Of a stretch of 64,000 nucleotides of DNA, positions 34,368 through 46,671 are shown piece after piece. A model generated the notes under the pieces. That model saw only the letters and a program-made list of their open reading frames with translations, ran no database searches and was not told the origin of the DNA. How positions within the stretch are numbered: position 1 is the first letter of the stretch; each line of letters begins with the position of its first letter. A program made the translations under genes and the position numbers. Origin of the DNA: Populus alba (Eukaryota > Streptophyta > Magnoliopsida > Malpighiales > Salicaceae); assembly GCF_005239225.2 (NCBI RefSeq), contig NC_133284.1:91770-155769 (forward strand). The letters run 5' to 3'.

Positions 34368-35771
34368 CTAGTCTACTAAATAATAATAAGTTATTTTGAT
34401 TTTTTTAAAAAAGGACTGGTGATGGAGGAGGTAGATCTGAAAGATAACGATAGATTGCGACACGCTCCAATCGGGAAGAGCAGGAGCAGCAAAAACAAGA
34501 ACAACAATAAGAAGAGTAAGATGTGGAAGTTAGAGGTTTAGGAGGAAGATCGAGGAGGAGGATGGCGTAATAGAATTTTGGTTTAGGGTTCGGAGAGAGA
34601 AGAGAAGAGAAGAAGGGAAGGGGAAAAGGAGAAACTGAAGCAAGAGGGATAGTGAACGAACCACCATACCATTGACTTGGCCCCATTTTCATTTGGTTTT
34701 TAAAAAAACAAAAAATAAGGAAAATATAATAAGACAGCCAGTCTAGTCTGTCTGGTAAAATAAAATTTACAACTACTTACTTCTCTCTGTCTCTCCCTCT
34801 CTGTGAAAAGTGAAGTGAAGTCTCCCTCCTCCAACCCAGTGAAACTCTTGTGAGCTGAACTCAAGTCAAGGACTGAACTGGACGACTAAAATAACAACAA
34901 GACAAGGCTTTTATTTATTTTTTTATTTATTTAACTGCTCGCTTGGAGTTGGCGAGCAAGCAGGGCCCTTAATTTGCACAATTCCCTTGTCTTGTTTACC
35001 CCATCTATGCATTACTATTACTTATTTATTACAATCCAGCCCACTCCTGTCCTCTTCTTTTTTCTTTTTTTTCCTTCAAAAAAAATAAAAATAAAATATA
35101 GGATGCAATTCTACTTCTAAAGGTTACTAATCCAACTTCCGGTGGCGTTGGATAACTAAATGCTGTAACCATCTCAAAGCCTGCCGTACTTCACATGTTC
35201 AGCAGTCAAGCAATAATACTCACATTGACATGGGAATGGCTTCGACATCTCATTTCTCAGCAAGGAGTTGTGTCTTTGCAAAATCTGCATATTTTTCTTG
35301 GCCTGTTGGTAGATTTTCATGTTCACACATATCAATTTTCCTTTTCCTTCCCTGCTTCCAATGTTTTGTTTCTGTGCTAATATAATTCCAGGTATGCAGA
35401 GTTGGCAAGTTCAGTTGCAAAAATGATGAAAACACAATCAGCCTGTTAATATTGAGGTTCCCTTTTCTTTTAAAAAGACAAGTGAGTTGACAGATAATCA
35501 GCTTGTTTGACACTCCTTCCTCCAAAATCCCATGTAGTTCTATTTAAATAATGCTGCTGCTACATTTTGTGAGTTCTCGTTCAGGAAAAATAAATAAATA
35601 AATAAAAATACAGACTGGACTCACAGCATAAGAATTTTTTATGCAAGATAGCTTCTAGGATATCCCACTGTTGTAGCCTTGCCAGGGATAGTAAAGTTGA
35701 AATGAGCATATTGTATACAGACAGAAAAATAAATATATACATTACACAGGTCGTCATCCACTGGAGCTGCT
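34368..35771. other. Intergenic: PURA1 5' region and kinesin 3' region
   Basis: The first 330 bp are rich in CT on the - strand (AG-rich on +), as is common for plant 5' leaders; further (CT)n and T-rich tracts lie at 34780-34820. No TATA box could be fixed. From about 35.0 to 35.77 kb no feature was found besides T-rich and A-rich runs; the part next to 35771 is presumably the kinesin 3' untranslated region. Confidence 0.5.
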
Positions 35772-38700
35772 TCAAAGCATTAAACCATAGAAGAAATCAT
35801 GGTCAAATCCCAGGTTATAAAGTCCTAATCCTAGAAGAGCACTTGAGCATAAAATCTCGATTTTCTGCATAACAACATGGCATATTCCTGCCCAAAACAT
35901 GAGCAAATTGTAAGAAGATGAACTGTAACCTTACTAAATAGGAATAACCATGAGATACAAGTTGGTTTTTATTTCATGGAAGTTACCTTAGAGGTTTTGT
36001 TTTTAAATGTTAAAGGAAGAAAAAAAAAGGGGGGGGGGATTTGGAGGTTGGCCATTGCTCCATTTATAACCATGAACATGGTCAAGACATGAGAGAAATA
36101 TTTAGTTTAGACATTGAAGTTTTACCTGTGTTCTGAACTTTTCCTTCTGGTTTACCAAATGGCACAGCTAAGTCCTCATGATTTTCGCTGCTCGTAAATA
36201 AAGCTCTTTGAGATTTCAACTGAAGAAGGCCATGTCTTGTCTCTTTTTCCAAGGGTTGAAAGGAGTAAAAACCTTGAGTTTCACTGTCTTCCATATTTGA
36301 TTCAGTGGGTGCTTGCTGACAGCATGATTTCAGTTCTAACATGGAAAAGGAGACACCGGAATCTCTTTTTGAACAAACAGAAGTAGTATATAACTCAGAT
36401 GGATAACATTCACTGCACCCACTGTTTTTTAGCAGGAAACAATCTGAACTTTGTATTTTTCCTTCTGGTGCCTGTGTAGTTGACATAGCATTGACCCCGT
36501 TGCCATCCTCACATTCTTCAAGTCTAGGAGAACACTCATCTGGTGGAAAAGAGGTGTCATTTTCACTATCCCCTGTTAATGAGCCATCCATGGAATGCTG
36601 TATTTGTATCGTTGTTTCCCCTCCAGTTGTCTGTAATGGAGTAGTAACATCGGATCTTGAGTCCTCATTAAATAAATCTCTTAACATCTTCAGTGGTTTT
36701 TCAATGACCACTTCTGATATGGGCTTTCCAACTGCCCCTGTAGTTGCAAGATTATTTAATTTATCATGGTTGACAACTTCTTGCTTTGTATACACATAGT
36801 CTTGCACTTTCTCGTCTGCTTTGCTCTGTACATCAGTCTTATGTTTCCTCTCTGGAATTGGAACAGCCAAAACCCGTTTTGTCCTTTGACTGCAACTACT
36901 TAGAGTGGATTCACTCTTCTGTAGATGCAGCCAATTATCAACCTTCGAAAATTTGATATGGTTAATTTTGTTCATCTGTCTACTGCTATTTTTCTGGATG
37001 TGACTGATGCCAACCTTTTGACTAATCGAATTTCCTGGTGCTCTTTCTTGTTCTTGGAGACCATTGGATTTAAAATCAGTTTCGGATGCGTCTTGGCTGC
37101 ATTCTGTTGCATTATCAGCACTAATTTTCATGTTCAACTCAGCCAAACAGCTAGATCTGGAAATGCTGCGGTCTGAATTGTATTCTGAATGATCCTTTAC
37201 AGGGAAACTCACTGACTCTGCGCGGTGAGATATTGGTCTTCTCCTTCTTGTCAGGACTGTGTCATCTCTTCCTTCAGAAGTTTGATGCCCCCTCCCAGAT
37301 TTTCTTTTGCTGCAAATGGTTGGCCTCATAAATCTTGGTACCTTTGATAAGGGAGTCACTGTATTATCTACTATCCTGCTCTTTGTAAGCTGTTCGTTGA
37401 TTAAAGAATGGAATGCCTGCAGTTGCTCCTTAGACGATGGATTTGTCCCTGTTAGATTTTCTAATTTCTTGTTTAAGTTCTCAATGTCACTTCTAACAAG
37501 CATCCGTTCATCTTCAATATGTTTCATCTCTTGCTGCAGATCTGCCATTGCAACTTCCTTTTGCTCTTTCGCTTCCTGATTATCAAACGTTCACCTCATT
37601 GGTCAGTTCGTCTATTATTTTATTTTACTAGCTTCACTTAAACTGTTCAATAGAATTTGAAAATCTAATTATGTTCATGAGATTATATTTAACAGACTTC
37701 TTCTGGACTCAAAACATAGTCGTGGAAGAGTTTTTGGAGTTAATAACAAGTGACGTAGTTAAATTTTATAATTTGACATAGTCATTTAATCAAAGGTTTT
37801 TTTTTTTTCTGTCTACTTACAATTGTATCCTGATCATTTCCTAGATGAACGCTTTTCACCCTTGTTGCAAAATTTAAAGAACATATGGTCTCACACAAAT
37901 CTTCTTCTCTGGGACTGACATGGACCAGCATAATTGTTTTTGAATCATCACCTGAGGATAGGCGCGGAGGGGACTACATTAGCAAAGAATATTTAGATGG
38001 AAGTGAAGAAGATGGTCTATATGACAATGAGTTATTTTCTTCAACAAGTCACGTATCAAGAAAGGAATATATAACAGATATGAGAGAAATAGCTCTGATA
38101 TAAATTGTTGTTTGAGAATTAGTAGAGCACTAAAACAGAGATGAGAACAAAACACCCCGCGTCTGGTTAGCGGCTGTAATCACATAGATAGGAGTGTGGA
38201 CATGATTAAGGATAGTTACCTAAAGAATCTTTAAGAACTTGTGTCAGCTTGCTATTCCTGTCAAGAGTAAAACCATAAGTTAGCTTTTAGTTGGGACTCT
38301 GGAGAAACCATAAGAACTAGTGACAATTCTATGACTGTTTTAAACAACCAACTGCGGATTCTTACTTTGATGGAAGATATGAACGAAATAGGGCTGAATG
38401 GCCAAAAGGCCAAACTCTCATATTTGGTGAGCTCACTGTTACCTGTAAGGTATATGGTGCCTTTTCCTTTGGAGGGCACTAATCACATCCCCAAGAGCAG
38501 AGAGTGACAGATTAATGGCTTTCCCTTCATCGAGTCTTTTGCCCCATGCCTTAGTCTTCAATACACGCTCGCTTCCCCCGAGGTCAACTAACCATAATTT
38601 ATTTGTTTCCCGTCGCCTTTCAGCAGCATCGAAGCAAGTTATTGCTACCCGTATCATGCTATTATGAGCAATATATAAGAAACAAGATTAGAACAGAGGA

Positions 38701-40702
38701 TAATAACTTCCTTTTCTCAAAGGATGTTCTGGAATCAGTACATATATCAAGACCACTGCACGGCTGGCTGTTTTTCAAGCTCTATTCTCGTGCTGAACTG
38801 CACTGACTGACATACAACAGTCTAATCAGGTAAAGTCGATTACCAGTGAGATCTGCTGGATGTCAGGTTGGAATTTGTGGAGGCAGTTGTTCTGAATCGG
38901 CAACCCAATCTGTACAGCCTCAGAGCTTGGTTGAAGTCGTTCACTTTAATGGCCACAAGGTTGTCAATTTCAATTCCTCCCTTTGGATCTGTTTGAATTG
39001 AAAGGCTGTATTTAGAGATTTTGGATCGTGTCAGAAAGGATCGCCTTAATACATTTAAAATGATTAAAAATGCAGCTAGATAACCCCGTGCCTAGAAAAC
39101 ATTTATGACCTGAGAATATACTGTTCTGCAAAGGCAGGTTAGTTACTGATTTATGACCTGTTTCTTACACTGATTCCAATGACTGGTGGATTAGCTTTGT
39201 GGACTCTTAAAGAGAACAAACCTTCTGTTAATTCTAGCAATTTCGCTAGTTAAACTTACCAAGGTGGCATCGGGTCTGTAGCTTTTGTTGGTTTGGGGAC
39301 AAGCAAGTCCTTTAGATGCCCCATGTAAATCTCAAGCATACTGAAACTGATGAGAAATGCATGGTTACAATCCACTGCTTGCTTAAACAGAGCCTCAATA
39401 GCCCGTGGCACTATGCCTGTAGTATCTGCACTACCTTCCTATTATTTATTAAACCAAGAACAACATACAGTTAGAAGAGTCAAACGTAGATTGAATACCT
39501 TAATCCAAGTAGAATTTTTGTCTTCAGCATAGTGTGTGCCGTTAGGACTCTAGACAAAGGGCTGTGTAACAAATAACCTCTGAAATACCTAAAAATGTTG
39601 CGAGTGAAATCTTAGATATATAGTTAGTTCTTACCATTGTGAAAGTTTTTCCTGTGCCGGTTTGCCCATATGCAAAAATGCAGGCATTGTAACCATCAAT
39701 GACTGATTTGATGATGGGTTCAACTTCTGTAAACACTTCATCTGGAAATTTCCAACTATTAAAGCATGGTCATGTCAAATGAAGATAAAATAGCTTTCTA
39801 CTTGCTTTTTGTTCAAGGAAGAATAAGAAACGAAATCACCAGAGAAACTTGATCTTCGTCAAGCACCTTGGGAGGAACCTGGATGGAAAACCTTGTCAAA
39901 ATTGTAACTCTTGCTCTTATTCTCCATAAGCTTTAGAACAACTTCATTTGAATTCGATGCTACAACAGGTCTTAAATGGCCTAAATTCTCCCCAAATGCG
40001 ATAGGTCTTATTCGACAAAATACACGGATGTTCCCTGCAATGACAAATATGATGATCATATATACAGTTGTAGTTAGTTGAAAGCAATCATCCATGCAAT
40101 GACTTGTTGGAATGGCGTGAAGTGTCAGTCCAGCAACTTGTCTGCCTCTACTCAAGCTATCAGTCGATATTTAAGGTGACAAAAACATGATCATGATTTC
40201 GTAGAAGCCAAGTCTCAATTTATGGCTGTTTCTCTGCACAACTTGATAATTTTTTATGCTCGTTGAATCACAGTAAAGAAACCTGACTAACCTTTCAAGT
40301 CCAAGAACTCATTTAGGATCTGCCTCCTCTTTATGTTCAGTTGGTTTATGTGGTTATTCAAGACAGTCAGTTCATCTGTTCACAGAAAAATTTTATAGAA
40401 GAGTGAGCAGTAAATATAAGAAGAATAAGGGACACGGGAGCATCTAGATTTAGGAAGAAAAAAAATCTAGATTTAGGAAGAAAAAAAACGAGGGTTTTTC
40501 TTTTACCTTGTATTTTTGAAATTGAATCACCATCATCATCGGTATCAGACTTGGTTGGCTGCATGTCAACTGATTTTTCAGATGGAAGGGTTTTTATTGT
40601 TTCAGAAACTGATTTAACCCAGTTGGAAGTCAGATGTGCCTCTAGCCCAAGTAGAGAATGAAGGGATACAGCAAGATTTCTAATAGATTTTCCCGAATCC
40701 AT
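35772..40702 (-). CDS. Kinesin-like protein, kinesin-14 (KIN-14) family
   Basis: Eleven exons (- strand): 40702-40507, 40375-40292, 40034-39867, 39741-39635, 39438-39260, 39005-38844, 38658-38443, 38257-38220, 37951-37821, 37575-36126, 35887-35772; 948 residues, all joins in frame. A short N-terminus leads into [20 protein letters not shown], the neck-plus-motor start typical of kinesin-14, so motility is probably minus-end directed. Motor about 93-416: P-loop GQTGTGKT (174-181), SSRSH switch I (to 298), switch [11 protein letters not shown] (322-330; the common form is DLAGSER), [12 protein letters not shown]. Residues 428-480 form a likely coiled coil ([20 protein letters not shown]). A long polar Ser/Lys-rich tail ends in a small exon with a hydrophobic [16 protein letters not shown] and FYGLML. 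From memory the closest Arabidopsis gene is At1g55550; the exact KIN-14 letter is not claimed. Confidence 0.88.
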
Positions 40703-43700
40703 CTTCTCTGCTTGTCAAGACTAGTCTGTGGAAAACACATATATGGTTTCTTTGTTTCATTCATCTACATGACCTCCAGCCCTTTATTTTAAGTCCACAC
40801 TCGGCAACTGAACAAGAGAACTGTAGTCCATAAACAGTTGAAATAGTCTAGTTTGAACAAGAACCTTGACTTTCAGAAATAATAAAGATTGAATGCTTCA
40901 CTTTCTAGAAATGGCTGAAACTATTAAGAAACTAAAACTATAATTAAGAACTGAATAACATTATAGCAAAGGCAGGAGAAATTTCTTGTATGCCAAGTTG
41001 TTGAAAGCTTCTATATGCTGCCATTTTGTATTGAAGAAAAAAAGGACAGAAAATGAACTCAAGAAACAGTCAACAATAGTCAGTTGAATGAGACAGGGCA
41101 GCTAGGGAAGTAAACAATACAAGAAGATTCAATGTAAGCTCTCTGCTTACTGTACCTCTTTAATTTATTTCCTGCTCAAAAGAAAGATCTACAATGATGC
41201 GTTGAATTATATTTTAACACTAATGAATTGAGGAGAAGCACAAAAAGAAATAAAGTTAAATTTTGGGGGATGAGGATTCAGATAAAAGAAAATACCGGTA
41301 ATATGGCTATGGTACTTGAGAGTTAAGCTCATCCACAACTAACATGGCCGATCCTGGACCAATTAGACACATGCATGATGATACAACATTAACAGAAATT
41401 CCTTTCCTTGAAAAAAGAAAAAAGAAAAGGCTTTGAATGGGAACAGAAGTAGTCCTGATGATATGAAATATAGCTAGCAGAAGGGAAGAGAAGCGAATCA
41501 GGCTATGGTGGTGGTGTTATGGTGAACTACAAGTAATACCTGTCAAGATTGCTCAAATTATGACAACTGAAAATAACACTGTTTATCTGATCTATCTATC
41601 TGAAACCCCATGTGAGAGCCAGCAGAAATGAACACTAAAGCATTCAATTATGTGTTGTGATGCTACTACAGATTATTAATATCGGTGGTCTCTAGCCAAC
41701 ATCGTGACAAAAGGCCTGTCTGCCTTGCCTTGGAGGAATACTAGAGAGAGGAGAGAGAGTTGTCTGTGGTGAAGGGCACATATATACCAAATATGCATAC
41801 CCAACATATATAGAGGATGCATATGATAATTCACACAGCCAGCACTTCTTCTTTAGATGACTAATTGGGGTGAAATGATATTACCGGTTGATCATGATGA
41901 TGAGCTGCTGCTGCTTCTGCTATGTATTGATTAAAGACTTGGTATATAATTCCATTAATGCTAGCTCACCAACCATAACAATGGTAGTCTTTGGATTGAG
42001 TATGCATATATTTATGATCCAACATTCATGATCTCATGGCTACTTAATAATTGATGTGCAAAGCACGTCAGAGCCATTCAGTACTGGGCCAGAGAAAACA
42101 CAGTTCCAACTTACGATAATGACACAAACAACAAGGAAGTTAATATATAAACACAGAGTGAGTGGTGGGCTTTGATACTTTTTCACAAATGAATTCCCTT
42201 CAACTTAATATAATTTCGCGTTCTTCAAATTAAATATGCGAGTTACACTAGTCATGACCGATGGCCACCAACCCTAGCTATGCACGTTGTCTTTTTCGAA
42301 GAATTTCACATGCACAGATACATATACTGGAGTACTGCCCGAAACTACATACATGGTATTTATTAAATGTCTAGATATTTGGATTGGTCCTGACAGAATC
42401 CAATGTCCGTTGAAGATATATAGATGAGGGGCTGGCTAGTAGCTCTTCATCATTGTAACAGTACAAACACACACGTTAATTAGGAGGGAGGGAGGGCGAA
42501 GATGAAGTGAGGAGGGGTCCAAGCCAAGGGAGTGAGGGAATGAGAGTTAATTAGTTTCTACATATGCTTGTCGTATGTATAATTATGTAGGTGAGGGAAT
42601 AAGAGTGGGTTCCTAACCATGTATGTCGTGTATTGATGGTAAAGGTATGTAGGTGTGGGAATATCTAGGAAAGGAACAGAATCCTACTCTAAACTAATTA
42701 AAGTCATCACAATCATATATAACCCTAAACATTATTCTTTTTTATTAAGAAAAAGTCTTGGTTGGTGGAGACGTGGGAGTTCTAATTGAGCACAAATATG
42801 TAGGGATGATGATAACTACTGCAATTCAGTCCCCAACTCTTATGTTTATTAAACACACCAGATCATTCATATCCTTGCTTTCAAGATCTGGCTAGCGGTT
42901 TCTCCCCCATGTACTTAATTCCCTTGGTCTAATTAACAATTCCATCCCTCATCAGTTTTCTCATGATAAATTTGAATTTATTAACTCAGTTTTATGGATA
43001 AGATGGATATTTTAACTTGGAAAAAGGGAAATAATCAATTTACAAGCATAATGACATAACGTGAGAGAGAGGCTACTGCTTTGATCTCTTGGCTAGGTTA
43101 GGGTCTCTCAAAAAGAGTAGTTAAATAAAGTGATATGGATTGGAATCCTTTGATTATTTATTAAATCTCATTATTAGTGATGGGTATAAATAAAATGGAT
43201 CCATGAAATTATCTCAAAAATCACTCTTTTGGGTTGGGGTTATCATGCTCGAGCCCAATATATTTAGATTCAGACACTATCTATTACTGCTATAGTTATT
43301 GGTCATTTGTTTTACGATGCATCACTTGAGAGAGAGATAGAGCAGGGGGGCTACTGCTTTAATTTTTTAGCTAGGTTTAGAGTACTAGTCAGGTAGAACT
43401 CTTTATTAAAATCATGTTAATATCTCAAGGTCAAATTCAGACCTTTTCACTTTGACAAATCTTGACAATCTCAGTAAAATAAACACCTTAGCACCACAGT
43501 TATCAACCACACCAAGTGTCCATAAACAATTACACTACTTAATGAAGACTAAATATAATGACAATGTAGAGAGCCTCTTAAATGGTCGCTTATGTTATTA
43601 CGATACTTGTATACAAAATCAATACTCATGAGATGAACATCAGTTACTATAACTATTATTCCATGTCAAACTCTTAAGCTCCCAGATAGAGTTTTTAACC

Positions 43701-43994
43701 CCGGCCTAAAAGTAGGGTCAGTAGTTTTACTCGAGTTACGGAATTTTAACCTAATCAATCCAATTTTTTTATAAATCAAAATGATGTTGTTTTGATTAAA
43801 AAAAATAAATAAACAATGAATTGCAACCAGGTTTTTAAATAGATATTGTTGAGTTAACTAAGTCGTAAGGTCACCCATGTTTTTACTTTTTAAAAAAGAA
43901 ACTTATCCGATTTCAACCTTGGATTAATTAAATCTCAGATTGACCTGTTGAGTCGGACAAGTTTTAAAACCATGCTTCAGTAGTCTAACAGACA
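40703..43994. other. Intergenic sequence upstream of the kinesin gene
   Basis: About 3.3 kb with no coding sequence recognised. The first part probably holds the kinesin promoter and untranslated exons. GA-rich tracts lie at 41740-41760 and 42483-42540. Two GAGAGAG-and-TTGATCTCTTGGCTAGGTTxGGG-like blocks at about 43060-43110 and 43325-43385 resemble each other, suggesting an old repeat. Nothing else stood out. Confidence 0.5.
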
Positions 43995-44072
43995 AAGGTT
44001 GGTGTTCCCTCCGGCCGTCATCCCATAAAAATAAAAATAAAAAATCAAAAGAAAAAAAGGGCTTGGTGTTCC

Positions 44073-44413
44073 TGTTGAAGTTTGCTTCTAAAGCTGTCAT
44101 TGGAGGAGCTGTCAACGAGTCTTTTACTTTCTGTTATTTCTAATTATCTTGCTAATAATAATCCATTGTCCTAGTCTCTAGGAGTTAGTTTTTCTGTTTT
44201 GATGTTAACAGATAATAACATGATTACATGCTATAAGTTTGGAATTCTGTTATTCTATTTTTCAATAAATATGTGTAACGATTGCATGGAATGTATGTAA
44301 TCAGGATTATTCATTTCTTTCATCAAAATTCAATACAACAGTTTCTGTATTTTCTCTTCTACTTCTTTCTATCAGTTTTCTTCTCATACACGTTTACTAT
44401 TCAAACACTTTCA
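44073..44413 (+). repeat. 5' LTR of the complete copia element
   Basis: 341 bp, TG..CA ends, preceded by target duplication GTTCC. Four apparent differences from the 3' LTR. Confidence 0.95.
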
Positions 44414-44415
44414 AT

Positions 44416-44427
44416 TGGTATCAGAGC
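44416..44427 (+). other. Primer binding site (tRNA-iMet type)
   Basis: TGGTATCAGAGC, two bases after the 5' LTR, is the standard copia primer site complementary to the initiator methionine tRNA 3' end. Confidence 0.9.
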
Positions 44428-44448
44428 AAATTCTTAAAGGGACCTGTA

Positions 44449-45687
44449 ATGGAGTCTGAAACAAGTTTCTCTCACATTTCTTCTCCAATCTTTGATGGAG
44501 AAAATTATCAACTATGGGCTGTAAAAATGGAGACTTATTTGGAGGCGATGGATCTTTGGGAAGCTATTGAAGAAGATTATGAAGTCCATCCTTTACCAAA
44601 TAATCCAACAGTAGCTCAGATCAAGAATCATAAAGAGAGAAAAACAAGAAAATCAAAAGCAAAGGCTTGTCTATTTGCAGCTGTTTCAACAATAATCTTC
44701 ACAAGGATCATGTCTCTTAAATCAGCAAAAGATGTATGGGATTATTTAAAGAAGGAGTATGCAGGAGATGACAGAATTCGTGGCATGCAAAGTCTTAATC
44801 TAATAAGAGAATTTGAGCTACAAAGGATGAAGGATTCTGAAACCATCAAAGAGTATTTAGACAAATTACTTGGAATTGTCAACAAGGTAAGATTACTGGG
44901 CACACTATTTTCTGATTGCAGAATTGTAGAGAAAATACTTGTAACTGTGCCTGAACGTTATGAAGCATCCATAACCACCTTGGAGAATACAAAGGATCTG
45001 TCAAAGATTACCTTGGCAGAATTGATAAATGCTTTGCAGTCTCAAGAGCAACGACGACTTATGAGGCAAGATCAAGTTCCTGAAGGAGCTTTGCAAGCAA
45101 AATATCCTGGTTCTGATAAGAAGAAATTCTTCAAGAAGAATCAGATGTCAAACAGTAGTAAGACTACTGTTAATCAAAGTCAGAACAGAGGAAAATTTCT
45201 GAAGAGAAACTTTCCACCATGTCAACACTGCAACAAGTTAGGTCATCCACCTTTCAAGTGCTGGAAAAGACTTGATGCAAAGTGCAGCAAATGTCATCAA
45301 ATGGGACATGAAGCAATTATCTGCAGAACAAGATTTCAGAAACAGGATGAAGATGCTCAGGTTGCCAGTCAAGATGATGAAGATCAAATGTTTGTAGCCA
45401 CATGTTTTTCAGTCCAAACTTCCTCAGATCACTGGTTAATTGACAGTGGATGCACAAATCACATGTCTTTTGACAAGAGTCTCTTCAGAAATTTGCAAAC
45501 TACTGAAGTTGCAAAGGTCAGAATTGGAAATGGTGATTGTATAGCAGCAAAGGGAAAAGGAACAATTGCCATCACAACCAACTCAGGTACAAAAACGATT
45601 TCTGATGTTCTTTATGTACCTGATATAGATCAGAATTTGTTGAGTGTTGGACAATTAATAGAGAAAGGCATGAAAGTGGTTTTTTAA
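44449..45687 (+). CDS. Copia gag and protease part of the polyprotein
   Basis: An open frame of 412 codons starts ATGGAGTCTGAAACA soon after the primer site. It holds the copia gag domain (FDGENYQLWAVKMETYLEA; VWDYLKKEYAGDDRI; VEKILVTVPERYEASI), two CCHC-type knuckles (CQHCNKLGHPPFKCW and CSKCHQMGHEAIIC) and the aspartic protease start (HWLIDSGCTNHMSFDKSLF). It then stops in SVGQLIEKGMKVVF with TAA where homologues continue to the integrase, so this is a truncated polyprotein. The stop and a second TAA near 45732 separate it from the integrase frame. Confidence 0.85.
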   Translation: MESETSFSHISSPIFDGENYQLWAVKMETYLEAMDLWEAIEEDYEVHPLPNNPTVAQIKNHKERKTRKSKAKACLFAAVSTIIFTRIMSLKSAKDVWDYLKKEYAGDDRIRGMQSLNLIREFELQRMKDSETIKEYLDKLLGIVNKVRLLGTLFSDCRIVEKILVTVPERYEASITTLENTKDLSKITLAELINALQSQEQRRLMRQDQVPEGALQAKYPGSDKKKFFKKNQMSNSSKTTVNQSQNRGKFLKRNFPPCQHCNKLGHPPFKCWKRLDAKCSKCHQMGHEAIICRTRFQKQDEDAQVASQDDEDQMFVATCFSVQTSSDHWLIDSGCTNHMSFDKSLFRNLQTTEVAKVRIGNGDCIAAKGKGTIAITTNSGTKTISDVLYVPDIDQNLLSVGQLIEKGMKVVF

Positions 45688-45741
45688 AATCAATCTTGCT
45701 ATATTTTTTATGCTGCTGGACAAAAAATATTGTAAGCAAAA

Positions 45742-46671
45742 ATGAGAGGCAAAAGTTTTTCATTTTTACCATTTGAGGAGGAGCACACAGCCTTTCCTAT
45801 CAAAATAAATGACATGGAAATATGGCATAAGAGGCTGAGTCACTGTCATCAACAACGGATGATCAACATGAAGATACATGAAGCAGTAAGAGGAGTGCCT
45901 TCATTTTCTGATTTGCTGCCAAATTGTAATGCTTGTCAGTTTGGTAAGCAAAACAGAAAACCATTTCCAAAGTCAACATGGAGATCTAAACAGAAACTTC
46001 AGTTGATTCATACCGATGTTGCTGGTCCAATGAGCACACCGTCAATAAAAGGTAGTAGATATTATATACTTTTTATTGATGATTTCACCAAAATGTGCTG
46101 GATTTTCTTCATGAAATTCAAGTCAGAAGTGGCTGGAATTTTTTGGCGATTCAAGAAAAATGTGGAGAACAAAAGCAGATGCAAAATTCAGTCCATTCGG
46201 TCAGACAATGGAACAGAATACACTTCATCAGAATTCAATATCTACTGTGAAGAAGCTGGCATTGAACATCAATTCACTGCCCCCTACACTCCAGAACAAA
46301 ATGGAGTCAGTGAAAGGAGAAATCGATACATTATGGAGATGGTGAGATGCATGCTGCATGAAAAGAATCTGCCAAAAATGTTTTGGGCAGAAGCAGCCAA
46401 CACAGCTGTCTTCCTTCAAAATCGACTTCCAACAAAGCTACTTGAAGAAAAGACTCCTTTTGAAGTGTGGTATGACAACAAACCTTCACTACATTTTCTT
46501 AAGATCTTTGGCAGTATTTGTTTTGTTCATATTCCACAGATAAAAAGGGACAAGCTTGACAAGAGGCAATGCAAGGAATCTTTGTTGGCTACAGTGATGT
46601 ATCTAAAGCCTACAAAGTTTATCATCCTCAAACTCAGAAGATGGTTATTACAAGGATGTGCATTTTCATGA
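45742..46671 (+). pseudogene. Copia integrase part of the polyprotein
   Basis: The frame begins MRGKSFSFLPFEE and contains the GAG-pre-integrase block (WHKRLSHCHQQRM, NCNACQFGKQNR) and the integrase core with its acidic residues (HTDVAGPM, FIDDFTKMCWIFF, IRSDNGTEYTSSEF, EQNGVSERRNRYIMEM). Near 46565 a frameshift diverts the frame from the expected QCMQGIFVGYS block, which is found in another frame (46569 on). A second shift near 46650 moves to the frame of HFHEEKQWDW. Thus integrase core is intact but its C-terminus is broken. Confidence 0.85.
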
